A stretch of DNA of 64,000 nucleotides. Source: DATAOG01 sp963840925 (lineage in GTDB: Bacteria > Pseudomonadota > Alphaproteobacteria > Geminicoccales > Geminicoccaceae). The DNA is taken from contig CAWJAY010000030.1 of NCBI GenBank assembly GCA_963840925.1, positions 124,001 through 188,000 of the forward strand, read 5' to 3'. A program made the position numbers and the translations under genes. Positions within the stretch are counted from its first letter, which is position 1, and every line of letters begins with the position of its first letter. The notes under the pieces are model-generated. The model searched no databases. It was not told the origin of the DNA and saw nothing but the letters and a program-made list of their open reading frames with translations. This document shows positions 52,391 through 61,357 of this stretch, one piece after another.

Positions 52391-53414
52391 CGGGGAGTCC
52401 TTCGGGCTCGACCTGCTGCCAAGCCCACTCGAGGATCGAAACGACTTCGCCGAGGTCGCGACCCGACCGCCCGTCGAAGCCGCGGTCGAGCATCACGGCC
52501 TTGATCTGCGAGGCGACCCGCATGGGATCGAGCAGGCCGGCCTTGGCGAGCGCCAGCAGACGGCACGAGACCGCGACGCAGGTCGAATGCCGGCTGCCCT
52601 CGGGCGCCAACGCCAGCCGGCGCAGACAAGCGGCGGCGTAAGCCTCGGCGCGACCGGAGCCGCCCTTGCCGAACACGCTCGGCGTGAAGGCTAGCCTTGC
52701 TGGGCGCGCCGGCTCCGGGATCGCGCCGACCTGCACATCGGGATAGCCAGGCAGCATCGCGATCCGATCGAGCACCGGATCGTCAACGTCTTTGAACAGC
52801 GGCGCGGCGGTGTAGTGGAGCTGACGCGGACGGAGCGTGGATCGATCGAGCCCAACGACGCCGCCGAGCAGGCGGTCCAGCTCGACCTTGACCAGCGGGC
52901 GATCGAGCAGGAACCAAAGATGCGCGCGTAACCCAGGCTTGATTCCAGCGCCGCCGCTGAGCTGGACGACGACGCGGGCGGCCTGGAATGGCGGCGGCAG
53001 CTGCCGCCTCAGCCAGCCGCCGACCAGGATCGGATCGGTCGGGTCGACGTAGCTTGGGGCCTCGTCGGGCTCGAGGTCGACCATGAGCCAGCGGCGCGCG
53101 ACCTCGGCGAACAACGCAGGCTGGCCCTCGCGGTCGTGGACACGGCATCGGATCTCGGAGATTGGGCTGATCGGCACCTTGAGCGCGGCGCGGACGATGC
53201 AGGTGTCGGCCGCGTGGGCCAGCTTGCCCAGCAGCTCGGCGACATCTTCTATGGCGTCGACCTTGGCCGCGGCGACGTAGAACAGCGCGGCATCGTCATA
53301 GGGCTGCTCGCCGTCTGGCGTGTGCAGCTTCGCCAGCCGCTTGCCGCGCGCGGTCAGCAGCGTGATGGCGCCCGGGTCGGTCGCCTTCCACGGCATGACG
53401 TGGTGCAGCGTCAT
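52380..53414 (-). CDS. Archaeo-eukaryotic-type primase-like replication protein
   Basis: This 344-residue protein starts MTLHHVMPWKATDPGAITLL. It contains WLMVDLEPDEAPSYVDPTDP (an acidic DxE-like motif) and GIKPGLRAHLWFLLDRPLVK, the h-x-h-D-x-D/E and histidine-containing strands expected of AEP/PrimPol-type primases. It ends with a helical region. It overlaps the DUF3631 helicase gene, and the pair resembles the primase-helicase modules of plasmids, phages and satellites. Catalytic residues are inferred by pattern, so the family call is moderate. Confidence 0.6.
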   Translation of the reverse strand: MTLHHVMPWKATDPGAITLLTARGKRLAKLHTPDGEQPYDDAALFYVAAAKVDAIEDVAELLGKLAHAADTCIVRAALKVPISPISEIRCRVHDREGQPALFAEVARRWLMVDLEPDEAPSYVDPTDPILVGGWLRRQLPPPFQAARVVVQLSGGAGIKPGLRAHLWFLLDRPLVKVELDRLLGGVVGLDRSTLRPRQLHYTAAPLFKDVDDPVLDRIAMLPGYPDVQVGAIPEPARPARLAFTPSVFGKGGSGRAEAYAAACLRRLALAPEGSRHSTCVAVSCRLLALAKAGLLDPMRVASQIKAVMLDRGFDGRSGRDLGEVVSILEWAWQQVEPEGLPDDR

Positions 53415-53713
53415 CGGCGGCCGATCCGTATGCGGCGCCGCGCCACCCGCTCGACCGCGTCAGAGAGCGCGTTGAGGTCGCCGGCGACGCCGAGCAGGTC
53501 CGCGACCGATCCCGCCTGCCAGATCCCGTCCCTGGCCCGCCTGATCGCGTCCCGCAGCGTGTAAAGAGTCAGCCCCGGATCGGCGGCCTGGGAGCGACGG
53601 CGCGCTGCCGGGCGCGCCGGGCGCGGCGCGGACTCGGCCGGGGAGGCCGAGGCCGCCCCTGCCCCAGCATCAGCGGGAGCGGCTTGCGCGGCGCGGTGGG
53701 CGTGAGTTAACAT
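53411..53713 (-). CDS. Hypothetical small protein of the integrated element
   Basis: A 100-residue frame whose second half (PGLTLYTLRDAIRRARDGIW, SVADLLGVAGDLNALSDAVE) is helical and protein-like, while the alanine/proline-rich first half may be outside the gene. It overlaps the primase-like gene by four bases (ATGA), which supports it. It also overlaps the end of the upstream frame by 44 bp, so a later start is possible. Function unknown. Confidence 0.5.
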   Translation of the reverse strand: MLTHAHRAAQAAPADAGAGAASASPAESAPRPARPAARRRSQAADPGLTLYTLRDAIRRARDGIWQAGSVADLLGVAGDLNALSDAVERVARRRIRIGRR

Positions 53714-54059
53714 CTGAGACGTCGGTTGTGTGCTTGTTCAAGCGGCGCTTGCGACGCCGCCCACCGTCCTCGAGATCAGCCCCGGGCCCTGGCCCGGGGC
53801 TTCGTGCTTGGCCCTCCCACCACGCCAGTATCTCGCGCGTCCTGCGGATCTTCAGCCGCGCCCCCAGCGCCACCGCCGGGGCCGCGGCGTTGAAGTCGGG
53901 CCGCTTCGTGATTTCCCAGCTCTTGGTGCGCGCGCAGCGCAGGAGATCGGCCAACGCTTGGCCGTCCTTCGTGAACTCAGGCAAGGGTGCCGGGGTGACA
54001 ACCTCCCGAAGCCGCTCAAAGAGCGCCTCGGCCTGTGCCAGTTCTGAAGCTGAGAGCAT
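53670..54059 (-). CDS. Hypothetical protein of the integrated element
   Basis: A 129-residue frame starting MLSASELAQAEALFERLREV and continuing ARTKSWEITKRPDFNAAAPA and LKIRRTREILAWWEGQARSP. The first 90 residues are helical and look real; the basic tail is low in complexity. No family was recognised. It lies between the integrase-linked gene and the replication genes. Confidence 0.5.
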   Translation of the reverse strand: MLSASELAQAEALFERLREVVTPAPLPEFTKDGQALADLLRCARTKSWEITKRPDFNAAAPAVALGARLKIRRTREILAWWEGQARSPGPGPGADLEDGGRRRKRRLNKHTTDVSDVNSRPPRRASRSR

Positions 54060-54127
54060 TGGGGGCCATCCGCGACTGATGTTCGCCGCGGTGTAACGCA
54101 GGTTCGGAGGCGTCTGATAGCCGACAA

Positions 54128-54571
54128 TTACATGCGTGTTTTGTCGGGTAGCTCGGCGATGTCCCGCTCCACTTGCCGCACCGACACTCCGAACTTGCGG
54201 CGCATGGCTGCCATCTTCTCGCGGTAAGTGAGCCGGCGCATGTCCTCGCCGAGCCGGACCCAGATCCAGGCGTGATTAAGCTGCAACCAATAGTGGCGAC
54301 GCCAGGCGGCCTTCTTGCTGGTCTCGAGGATGCGCCGCACCTCGGCCACGATCGCATCCTCCAAGACGAAAAACGCCTCCAGGTCGCCGCGCGCGATCGC
54401 GTCCTCGCCCCGCCAGGCGAGCGCGGCCAGCTCCGGGTAGACCGGCCGCGAGTGCCCCCGGTGAACCACCCGGCGCGCGTAGGCGAACCGGCGCACGGTC
54501 GAAAGGAACAACTCGTGCGCGCCGGCCCTGCGGGCCGTCACGACGTGATCCAGGGCCCGAAGTGCGCTCAT
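54128..54571 (-). CDS. Hypothetical protein with C-terminal helix-turn-helix-like segment
   Basis: This 147-residue, mostly helical protein (ELAALAWRGEDAIARGDLEA, WRRHYWLQLNHAWIWVRLGE) ends with REKMAAMRRKFGVSVRQVER and DIAELPDKTRM, which looks like a helix-turn-helix in which FGVSVRQVERDI is the recognition helix. It may be a regulator of the element. Its ATG overlaps the integrase stop by three bases (CGATGAG). Confidence 0.55.
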   Translation of the reverse strand: MSALRALDHVVTARRAGAHELFLSTVRRFAYARRVVHRGHSRPVYPELAALAWRGEDAIARGDLEAFFVLEDAIVAEVRRILETSKKAAWRRHYWLQLNHAWIWVRLGEDMRRLTYREKMAAMRRKFGVSVRQVERDIAELPDKTRM

Positions 54572-55782
54572 CGGCGGAGCCCCACCACGTTCCCGGCGAC
54601 CGCCGGCGCGGGCTCGCCCGCGGCCTCGGTCACCAGGGCAGCCCAGCGGCCGAGCAGATCGCGCCGCTCGGCGAGCCGGACACTGCGGTCGTAGGTGCCG
54701 GCCACGCCGGATCGGGCGCCGCCGGCATGGTTAGATCGCAAGCTCGCACAGGTGCGGATCGGCTTGCAGGTGCTCGCGCCAGCCGGTCGCGGCGCTGCGC
54801 CTGCAGTCGTGGACCACCCACGGCTTGAGGCCGACCAGGCCGTCGAGCCTGGACTTCGCCCAGGACCAGGATCGGAAGTTGACGAACACCCGATGGGCGC
54901 TGAGCCGGGGGGCTGCGGCCAGGATCTGGACCGCGGCCGGCGCCAGCGGGATCACGTGCGGCAAGCCGTTCTTCGTCCTCGCTGCCGGGCAGCTCGATCA
55001 CGGCCCGGGTGAGGTCGACCTCAGCCCACGCCAGGTCGGCGATCTCGCCTTGCGGCAACCGGTCAGGATCAAGAGCCGGACCATGGCGCCGAAGGTCTCG
55101 TTGACCAGCGGCGCGGCCCGCCAGACCTTAGCCAGTTCCTCGAGCGACAGCGCCCGCTCGCGCGGCCGTTCATCCCAGGTCGGGAAGAACTGGCAGGGGT
55201 TGCTTCCCGGCGGAGCTGGCCATGAATGATCGCGTGGCCGAATCGCCGCACTAAGGCAAGCCTTGGCCCGGTTGGCCGTGACGCTCCCGCGCTCGGCCGC
55301 GATCCTGCGCAACGGCGCGATCAGGTCGTGACGGGTGCAGGACCTCGGCGTTGAGCCCGTGCACATCCTGCCAGACGACTTGCAGGTAGCGCTTGATCTC
55401 GCCGAAGGACTTTCTTCCGCCTGGTCTCCGGCTCCGCGAGGTAGGCGCTGGCGATCGCGCCGACCGTGTGTCGCGCCGCTTCAGCTTGGCCAGCGCCGCG
55501 GCCCGCTCCTCGGCGACCAGGTCGACCTTGTGCACCCGGGCGTGAGGCGAGCAGCTGCTGCGCCCGGGCCTCGGCAAGGGACAACGGCACGACCTTGAGG
55601 TTGCCGATCGCCCGCCGGACCGACCGCCCGTCGGCGGCCCTGAACTGGACCACCCAAGACCTATGCCCGGATGGACTGATCCGGAGACCGAAGCCAGGCA
55701 TGTCCAACGACCACACTAGATATTCGCGGTCGGCCGGCCTCAGGTCGGCCAAGTTGGCCAGGGTGAATTTGACGCCTTTCAT
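54568..55782 (-). pseudogene. P4-type tyrosine integrase, several frameshifts
   Basis: ATG 55782 starts MKGVKFTLANLADLRPADRE, followed by the DUF4102 arm-binding domain (PGFGLRISPSGHRSWVVQFR). Later pieces in other frames are FFPTWDERPRERALSLEELA, VRLLILTGCRKA with the first catalytic arginine, LPHVIPLAPAAVQIL, WVVHDCRRSAATGWREHL (the H-x-x-R box) and SGVAGTYDRSVRLAERRDLL with the tyrosine. All parts of a 400-residue P4-type integrase are present in order, over 1215 bp, but at least four shifts break it. It sits at one end of the element, as expected. Confidence 0.8.
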
Positions 55783-55818
55783 CGATCGTCCCTCGTTCAC
55801 GCGCGCGGATGGCCGCAC

Positions 55819-56274
55819 GCGACCACGTGGTTGGTGCGTTCATCGGTCCATTCCCCGCTCACGACCCCAAGTAACGCCTGGACTAGGTGCTCGGCGAGCA
55901 CCAGCGCCGCTCCGGCGCGAGCAGGATCACGGTCGGCGGGTCGACGGCACGGGGCGCGCGGACTCGATCGCGTCAGGTCTTAGCGGACGACGAGCGGCGC
56001 TTGATCTAGCTGAAGGATGTCGTGGATCTTGCCGCCGGCACCGGCGGCAGCTAGATGGTCGGCAGGCATTTGCCCTACTCACGTTAAGGGTGGATGCTCA
56101 GATCCGGTCCGGTGCGCGAACACCTGGCCGGATCGCTCGTCCTCAATCTATGCCGCAAGCCGGTCGGCAGCAACGCAAAAAACAACAGCCAACGTGGCTC
56201 AGGTGCTGAAGGTTCGGCATTGTTCGGCGGGGTGGCGGTGCGCGTAAGCAGCTGGGACCGCTTGCGGTCTCGTG
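55819..56274. other. Edge region between the integrase and the truncated glycosyltransferase
   Basis: No supported gene in about 456 bases. A leftward frame (ALVLAEHLVQALLGVVSGEW, TDERTNHVVACGHPRA, about 55910-55800) looks protein-like and may be the end of a small element gene. A rightward frame near 56103-56282 is short and unassigned. No tRNA gene or obvious att core was recognised here, although the right border of the element should lie near 56275. Confidence 0.4.
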
Positions 56275-57199
56275 ATCTGTAGGCGCATCAGCGGAAAGTC
56301 CGGGCAGACCACGGCCGCGCCGCGCGAGAGCGCATCGGCCGCGACCCCGCTCGGCCGGTACAGATAGCGCTCCCGCTGGTAGTTCAGGATCACGACGTCG
56401 CAGAGATCGAGGGCCGCCAGATAGGCGGCCCGGCTGTCGGTATCGATCACCTCGTAGCCCCGGGATTGCCAGAGCGCGCGCACGTCGGCCTCGGGGCAGC
56501 CGAGCACTAGGCGCACCGGCAGGCGGCCGTCGCGGCGCAGTTGCACGAGCGCCTCCAGCATCGCCTCCGAGCCCTTCTCCGACCGGACCGCGCCGATCAC
56601 GCCGACCACGGGCTCGCCGGACGGCGTCGGCGGCCGGCTGACGATCGCGCCGGCGAGCGGGTGCGGCAGGATCAGGAAGCGCTCGGCGTCCGGCACGATC
56701 CCGATCTCGGCCAGCCGGCGGTGGTCTCGAAGCACGCGAAGCGGCAGCCGGTCCGGTACAGCAGGCGGAGCACCCAGCGCTCGAAGCCGCGCCGATGCGC
56801 TTCCTGCAGATTGTGGTTGATCAGAAAATAAACCCGACGGCGCAGCGGCCAGATCAGCGGCCAGACCACCACCAGCAGCGCGGTCAGGAACTCGCGGACC
56901 AGGACCAGGTCATGGTCGCGCCGGCGCCAGGTCTGGCCGACCAGCCGGGCGTGCGGCACCAAAAAGAGCAGCGCCTTGATCAGCAGCTCGACCCGGCTGG
57001 GCAGCCAGGCCCAGCCCTGCCAGTGCATCGGCACCGGCAGCACCGCGGTCTTGGCGCGGGTCTGCGCCGCCGCCTCGATCAGCGGCTGCAGCGCGCGATG
57101 CGGATCGGCGGCCGCAACGCTCGGCGGCGCTTCGACCGCCAGGTCGGCCGCCGGGCCGGCGGCGGGCGCAGGGCGCAGCTCGCTGGCGTCCAGGCTCAT
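56275..57199 (-). pseudogene. Glycosyltransferase (GT-B type), frameshifted and cut off at its 3' end
   Basis: From ATG 57199 the N-terminal half reads VLPVPMHWQGWAWLPSRVEL and YFLINHNLQEAHRRGFERWV. After a shift near 56725 it continues DHRRLAEIGIVPDAERFLIL, VVGVIGAVRSEKGSEAMLEA and LCDVVILNYQRERYLYRPSG. The family sequence ends at VVCPDFPLMRLQI (about 56280), where a GT-B domain should go on for 40-60 residues. The break coincides with the right side of the integrated element, so insertion or a linked deletion probably removed the 3' end. Confidence 0.75.
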
Positions 57200-57250
57200 G
57201 CTGCCCGCCCGGGATCGAGATGCCGCGCCCGCCCGCCCAACGGCATCGCC

Positions 57251-57895
57251 TCAGGGCGCCAGCCGCTCGATCAGCCAGCCACCATCGGGGCGCCTGAGAT
57301 AGCGCAGCCGGTCGTGCAACCGGTCGCTCTGGCCCTGCCAGAACTCGGCGCGGACCGGCACCAGGCGCAGGCCGCCCCAGGACTCGGGCCGCGGCACCGG
57401 GCCGGCGGCGAACCGTTGCTCGTAGCGTCGCGCCGCCGCCTCGAGCGCCTCGCGGTCCGGCAGGACGCTGCTCTGCGCCGATGCCCAGGCGCCGATCTGG
57501 CTGCCGCGCGGCCGGCTCGCGAAATAATGGTCGGCCTCCGCCTCGTCGACCGTCTCGACCGAGCCCTCGAAGCGCACCTGCCGGGCCAGCGTTGGCCACC
57601 AGAAAACCAGCGCCGCCCTGGGGGTGGCGTCGAGCTCCCGGCACTTGCGGCTGGTGAGATTGGTGAAGAAGGAGAGCCCGCGCCGGTCGACCCGCTTGAG
57701 CAGGACGATGCGCGCCGCCGGCTGACCGTCGCTGCCGACCGTGGCCAGCGTCATCGCGTTGGGCTCTTGCAGCTCCGCCCGCCGGGCGTCCTCGAACCAA
57801 CGCTCGAACTGCGCGATCGGGTCGGCGAGCAGATCCGTCTCGGTCAGGCGGCCCGCGGCATAATTCTGCCGCATGGCGGCCAGCTCGGTGATCAT
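57251..57895 (-). CDS. pdxH: Pyridoxamine/pyridoxine 5'-phosphate oxidase
   Basis: This 214-residue FMN enzyme makes pyridoxal 5'-phosphate. Family features are NAMTLATVGSDGQPAARIVL, LLKRVDRRGLSFFTNLTSRK (FMN and substrate contacts), RGSQIGAWASAQS and the C-terminal WQGQSDRLHDRLRY followed by IERLAP. The length is normal and the frame intact. It is an ordinary housekeeping gene just outside the disturbed region. Confidence 0.95.
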   Translation of the reverse strand: MITELAAMRQNYAAGRLTETDLLADPIAQFERWFEDARRAELQEPNAMTLATVGSDGQPAARIVLLKRVDRRGLSFFTNLTSRKCRELDATPRAALVFWWPTLARQVRFEGSVETVDEAEADHYFASRPRGSQIGAWASAQSSVLPDREALEAAARRYEQRFAAGPVPRPESWGGLRLVPVRAEFWQGQSDRLHDRLRYLRRPDGGWLIERLAP

Positions 57896-58221
57896 CGACG
57901 GCGCTCCTTCCGCAATTCCATTCTTGCCGCCAGAGGTTACGATTTGGCAAGCGGCCCGGCCCTGGCAGGGCTGTTCAACCGCCGGGTGGGGCCGCAGGTC
58001 GACCGCAGCTGGGCCGCCAACGGTCCTGCTGCGCGCGCGACCTTAGGCGAAATCGCAGGACTTGGACAGATTCACGCGCGGGCCCCTCCGCCGGGTGCGC
58101 GAACCGCCTGGGATGCCGGACGCCACCCGCCCGGGCCAGGAGCGAGCGACGCACGCCCCTTGCGCAGGCGTCGTTCCTGCGCAAGGCTGGCGCCGGCATC
58201 ATCACCAGCGGGGGAAGTACC
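57896..58221. other. Divergent intergenic region between pdxH and the aldolase gene
   Basis: These 326 bases contain no supported gene. They hold the promoters of pdxH (leftward) and the aldolase gene (rightward). The only clear structure is the hairpin at 58158-58186, listed separately. Confidence 0.45.
58158..58186 (+). repeat. Perfect 11-bp inverted repeat in the aldolase leader
   Basis: Arms CCTTGCGCAGG and CCTGCGCAAGG enclose a seven-base loop (CGTCGTT), 36 bases before the aldolase start codon. It could be an operator, or a hairpin in the mRNA leader. There is no T-run, so it is not a standard terminator. Confidence 0.8.
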
Positions 58222-59019
58222 ATGCGGCCCAATCGGCTGAGGCAGATCTGGCGCGAGGGCGGCGCCGCGGTCAACGGCTGGCTGCAGCTGCCGCACGGCT
58301 TTGCCGCCGAGGTCATGGCGGCGCAGGGCTGGGACAGCCTGACCGTCGACCTGCAGCACGGGCCGGTCGGCTACGATGTCGCGCTGACGCTGCTCCAGGC
58401 GATCTCGAGCAGCCCCGCGACGCCGCTCGCCCGGGTGCCCTGGAACGAGCCCGGGATCATCATGAAGATGCTCGATGCCGGCTGCTACGGCATCATCTGC
58501 CCGATGATCAACTCGGCCGAAGAGGCCCAGCGCTTCGTCGGCGCCTGCCGCTACCCGCCCAAGGGCTACCGCAGCTTCGGCCCGACCCGGGTCAGCTTCT
58601 ACGCCGGCGCCGACTATGGCCAGCACGCCAACGAGACCGTGATCGCGCTGGCGATGATCGAGACCGGCCAGGCGGTCGAGAACCTGGACGCGATCCTGGA
58701 CACCCCCGGCCTCGATGGCGTCTACGTCGGCCCGGCCGATCTCAGCCAGAGCCTGGGCTACCAGGAGCGGGTCGACCTCAAGCATCCGGATCTGGTCGCG
58801 ATCCTGGACCGGATCCTGGACGGCTGCCGGCGGCGCGACCTGATCGCCGGCATCCACGTCGCCAGCACCGACTACGCCCGCCAGATCATCGACAAGGGCT
58901 ACCGGTTCGTCACGATCCTGTCCGACGGCCGCCTGCTGGCCAACGCCGCCAAGCAGGCGGTCGACGCGGTCAAGGGCGCGGGCGGCGAGAGCGGGAAAAA
59001 AGTCGCCGGCCCTTACTGA
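58222..59019 (+). CDS. HpcH/HpaI family aldolase (4-hydroxy-2-oxoheptanedioate aldolase-like)
   Basis: This 265-residue class II pyruvate aldolase has the family pattern VNGWLQLPHGFAAEVMAAQG, DSLTVDLQHGPV with the catalytic histidine, metal ligands in ALAMIETGQAVENLD and YVGPADLSQSLGY. Members split 4-hydroxy-2-oxo-acids to pyruvate and an aldehyde. The precise substrate is not set by sequence. GGGGGAAG precedes ATG 58222. No other aromatic-degradation genes are adjacent. Confidence 0.9.
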   Translation: MRPNRLRQIWREGGAAVNGWLQLPHGFAAEVMAAQGWDSLTVDLQHGPVGYDVALTLLQAISSSPATPLARVPWNEPGIIMKMLDAGCYGIICPMINSAEEAQRFVGACRYPPKGYRSFGPTRVSFYAGADYGQHANETVIALAMIETGQAVENLDAILDTPGLDGVYVGPADLSQSLGYQERVDLKHPDLVAILDRILDGCRRRDLIAGIHVASTDYARQIIDKGYRFVTILSDGRLLANAAKQAVDAVKGAGGESGKKVAGPY

Positions 59020-59034
59020 GGCCGCCTGACCGGC

Positions 59035-60348
59035 TCAGGCGCGCAAGGCGTCGAGCGCGTCGCGCCAGCGGTACCAGGCGCCGACCGCCGGCAGGAACCA
59101 CGGCCGTCCCCGGTAGAGCGGGTGGGTCGGAAAGTCCTGGCCGTCGAACGGGCAGGGGCGATCTGCCCGGCCGAGCAGCTTCTGCGCGATCTGATCGCCG
59201 AGCCAGGTCGCCATCGCGATCCCGCTGCCGTTGCAGCCCATCGCAAAGTGGGCACCCTGGCAAACTCCCATGTGCGGCAGCCGGTCGAAGGTGAAGGCCA
59301 GCGTGCCCTTCCAGCTGTGGCTGATGCGGCAGCCGGCAAGCTCGGGCCAGACCCGGAGCAACCGCCGGTGGAGGCCGCGCGCGCTCTGCCGCTCGTCGAC
59401 ATCGGCAAGGCTGACCCGGCCGCCGAACAGGACCCGCCGGCCATCCGGCGACAGGCGGAAGTACGACAGGAGCCGCCGGCCGTCGACGAACATCCGGCCG
59501 TTCGGGCTCAGGCGCCGGGTCAGCTCGAGCGGCAGTTCCTCGGTCGCGACGATGTAGCTCGAGACCGGAATGACCCGGCGCTGGAGCGCGGGCGTGAGCG
59601 GGCCGGTATAGCCGTTGGTGGCGACGATCAGCTCGGCGGCCTGGACCCGGCCACGGGCGGTCTCGAGCGCGAAGCCGGCCGGCCCTCGCTCCAGCCGGCG
59701 CACCGCTGCGTGGCCGTGCAGCAGGGCGCCGGCCGCCCGGGCCGCGGCGGCGAGGCTCTGATGGAAGCGCGCCGGGTGCAGGGCACCCGCCCGCTCGATC
59801 AGCACGCCGCCATGATAGAGGTCGGAGCCGATCTCGGCCCGCTGCTCTGCGCGCCGCACCAGGCGCGCACCCTCGACCCGCCGGCCAAGCGCGCGCAGCT
59901 GGCGCTCGAACGCGCGCAGCTGCCCGGCATGGCAGGCGAGCAGGAAGCGGCCGGAGCGCTCGTAGGCGGCCTCGAGCCGCTCGCGCGCGATCAGCTCCTC
60001 GAGGAAAGCGAACGCGGCCTCGGCGCCGTCCAGCAGCGCGGCGGCCCGATCGTGGCCGACCCGGCCGGCGAGATCGGCCCAGTCGAGCTTGACCGCACCG
60101 CCGACCATGCCGCCGTTGCGGGTGCTGGCGCCGGCGCCGAGCGGCCCGGCATCGAGCGCCGCGACCCGGACACCGGACCGGGCGAGCGCGAGCGCGGCCG
60201 CGAGACCGCAATAGCCGCTGCCGATCACCGCGACGTCGACGCGCTCGGGCAGCGGTCCGTCATCGGCCGGCTCGGGCGGCGCGTCCCGCCACCAGAAGGG
60301 CTCGGTGGTCGCGTCCGGCGCGAAGATGTCCTCAGCGGCGCTCGCCAT
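59035..60348 (-). CDS. DAO-family FAD-dependent oxidoreductase (PuuB-like)
   Basis: This 437-residue flavoprotein has the dinucleotide motif VDVAVIGSGYCGLAAALALA (about residues 37-56), STRNGGMVGGAVKL and the C-terminal GCNGSGIAMATWLGDQIAQK. It resembles gamma-glutamylputrescine oxidase and related amine/amino-acid oxidases. With the class III aminotransferase elsewhere in the window it might serve polyamine breakdown, but there is no linkage. Its start overlaps the end of the DUF1194 gene by 17 bp. Confidence 0.88.
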   Translation of the reverse strand: MASAAEDIFAPDATTEPFWWRDAPPEPADDGPLPERVDVAVIGSGYCGLAAALALARSGVRVAALDAGPLGAGASTRNGGMVGGAVKLDWADLAGRVGHDRAAALLDGAEAAFAFLEELIARERLEAAYERSGRFLLACHAGQLRAFERQLRALGRRVEGARLVRRAEQRAEIGSDLYHGGVLIERAGALHPARFHQSLAAAARAAGALLHGHAAVRRLERGPAGFALETARGRVQAAELIVATNGYTGPLTPALQRRVIPVSSYIVATEELPLELTRRLSPNGRMFVDGRRLLSYFRLSPDGRRVLFGGRVSLADVDERQSARGLHRRLLRVWPELAGCRISHSWKGTLAFTFDRLPHMGVCQGAHFAMGCNGSGIAMATWLGDQIAQKLLGRADRPCPFDGQDFPTHPLYRGRPWFLPAVGAWYRWRDALDALRA

Positions 60349-61135
60349 CCGGTCTCCGCCGCCGGTCCGCGACCGATCGGGCCGCCGTGGCGATCTGTCG
60401 CACCGCCGGTATCCCCGTAAGCGACGGCAGCAGTGCGTCCCGCTCGCTGCCCGCGACAGCGGTTCGGGACGCCGGTGCGGGCGGTCCGCCCGCGATCTCG
60501 TAGAACAGCTTGCGCTTGAGCGCGTTCAGGAAATCCGTGCCTCGGTCGACCGACAGGACGAAGCCGTTGGCCACGTTGTCGCTATAATAGCGATCCATCT
60601 CGGGCGTATCGGGGGTCATGATCGCGAGCCCGTTGACCTCGATCGCCTGGCTGGTCGCCGCCGCCCGCGCCTCCGCCAGCAGGCCAGGGTCGACGTTGTC
60701 CCGGCCATCGCCCGAGACATCGATCACCAGCCGTCCGTTCTTGCCGGCGAGCAGCGCGAGGGCGGTCGTCAGCGCGCCGCCGATCCCGGTCTGGCCCCGC
60801 AGGCCGTCCGGCGGCTTGCGGCGGTAGGCGATCGCCGCGGCTGCGGGATCGGTCCAGTCGACCACGATCTGGGCGCGGGTGTCGAACTCCACGATCGCGA
60901 CCTTGGCGCCCTCGAGGGCATGAACCACGTCGGCGTCCGAGAGCAGGCGGATGTAGGCGCTGCGTTGCAGGGCAAGCTCGTGCTCGTCGATCGACTTCGA
61001 GCGGTCGACCGCCAGGACCAGCCAGTCGAGCGCGGCGCAGGGCTGGTTCAGGCCGAGCCAGAGCAGACCCGCCCAGAGGATCCTGACGAGGAGCAGGCGC
61101 CACCGACGCCCGACCGCGACTCCGCGCTGGTCCAT
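60332..61135 (-). CDS. DUF1194 (VWA-like) exported protein
   Basis: This protein of about 267 residues has an N-terminal hydrophobic signal (LLLVRILWAGLLWLGLNQPC) and a von Willebrand A-type fold: the metal site in LAVDRSKSIDEHE (D-x-S-x-S), TGIGGALTTALALL and VIDVSGDGRDNVDP. The DUF1194 family is common in alphaproteobacteria and its function is unknown. I used ATG 61135 (AAAGGTGG upstream) rather than GTG 61156. Confidence 0.85.
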   Translation of the reverse strand: MDQRGVAVGRRWRLLLVRILWAGLLWLGLNQPCAALDWLVLAVDRSKSIDEHELALQRSAYIRLLSDADVVHALEGAKVAIVEFDTRAQIVVDWTDPAAAAIAYRRKPPDGLRGQTGIGGALTTALALLAGKNGRLVIDVSGDGRDNVDPGLLAEARAAATSQAIEVNGLAIMTPDTPEMDRYYSDNVANGFVLSVDRGTDFLNALKRKLFYEIAGGPPAPASRTAVAGSERDALLPSLTGIPAVRQIATAARSVADRRRRPDGERR

Positions 61136-61357
61136 GACTTCGCCACCTTTCGTCACCGGGAACCGGCGGAATCCTGCCCAAAGCCGGGGCCGATGTCACG
61201 CGCGCTGACCGGGCCGGCGGATCGCGACTTGGGCGGCAGGCTTGGAATGAAGCCGCGGATCAACAATGTTGAACCAGGGAAAGCCAGAACTCCGGCCCGC
61301 GGCGCCAGCGCCCCCGGCCGGACCTAGAACCGCCGGTATGAGACTCAGGAGCGCCGC

